Shown here: positions 63,717 through 64,000 of the stretch, piece by piece | How the letters are laid out: every line of letters begins with the position of its first letter | How positions within the stretch are numbered: the stretch's first letter is position 1 | Source of the DNA: Casuarius casuarius | Lineage: Eukaryota > Chordata > Aves > Casuariiformes > Casuariidae | Direction of reading: 5' to 3' | NCBI GenBank assembly: GCA_003342895.1 | Contig: PTFA01000043.1 | Location: 62,001 to 126,000, forward strand | Length of the DNA: 64,000 nt | The notes under the pieces: generated by a model | Told to the model about the DNA's origin: nothing | What the model saw: only the letters and a program-made list of their open reading frames with translations | The model's database searches: none | Position numbers and translations under genes: made by a program

Positions 63717-63929
63717 TAGTAAAATAAGTTTTCTTGCTTGAAGAGTGAAATTCCCTTTTAAGAGTTATTTCTCAGTCTTATCCTAAAAATATTTTTTCCC
63801 TCAAGCTTGCAGTTTCTCCATAGAAACCTCTTATTCTTTGGGAACCAGTTTAGTCAAACCTTGGAGCCACACTGGAGGATGCAATAAGATGGTTTGCAAG
63901 CTCTCAGTCAGATGGTGTCTTAGATATCC

Positions 63930-64000
63930 TGCTGGGTCAAATTCAGCCTGCGGCTCATTCTCCACAAAGTCAATGCCATACTGCCCACTGACTACAATAA
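63930..64000. repeat. Possible old amniote repeat, cut by window end
   Basis: GGGTCAAATTCAGCCTGC followed by AAAGTCAATGCC and CCCACTGACTACAATAA resembles the 'gggccaaattctgc...aagtcaatgg' wording of an old amniote interspersed repeat. The match is from memory and the element runs off the window. Confidence 0.3.

Noticed and set aside
38521..64000. Search for AUTS2 exons upstream of GALNT17
   Set aside because: No segment resembles AUTS2 His/Pro-rich coding sequence. In human the genes are far apart, so absence is expected.

Overview
The window looks like vertebrate genomic DNA, most probably from a sauropsid and more likely a bird than a turtle or crocodilian. There is no operon-like packing, no long open frame apart from one recognisable exon, many A/T homopolymers and microsatellites, and a long GC-rich assembly gap over a first exon, as is common in bird assemblies. 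The species call is an inference; no diagnostic lineage-specific repeat was found.

The one gene I recognise is GALNT17 (also WBSCR17 or GALNTL3), on the minus strand. Its first coding exon is 37136-37373. It encodes 79 residues plus the first base of a Gly codon: a short cytosolic tail, a type II signal-anchor and the start of the lumenal stem. A GT splice donor follows. Everything from 37135 down to base 1 is therefore the 5' part of intron 1, with the remaining exons beyond the window. The 825-base gap at 37420-38244 hides the sequence immediately upstream of the start codon (probable 5'UTR and core promoter). It is flanked on both sides by CpG-dense sequence.

Intron part (1-37135): mostly ordinary non-coding sequence. 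It holds a 54-base alternating purine/pyrimidine tract (2759-2812), several microsatellites and homopolymers, and CpG-dense clusters at about 26.2-26.6, 29.2-29.4, 29.9-30.1 and 35.3-35.5 kb. A diverged direct duplication (35238-35365 and 35781-35912) lies near the exon. An AT-rich block at 30.2-31.4 kb contrasts with the CpG clusters around it.

Upstream part (38521-64000): intergenic relative to GALNT17. It holds old MIR-type SINE remnants (about 44980 and 47434), a tandem 40-base duplication (40512-40591), an exon-like unit with no identified homologue on the minus strand (52092-52523), a low-CpG stretch that may be conserved non-coding DNA (54540-54790), and a pair of diverged repeats (61287-61390 and 63609-63716). 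In human the next gene on this side is AUTS2; no AUTS2 exon is recognised here.

Nearly all other open frames are short, overlap on both strands, and look like chance frames. I found no convincing tRNA, rRNA, CRISPR, viral or recent transposon sequence, and no evidence of a new multi-gene system.
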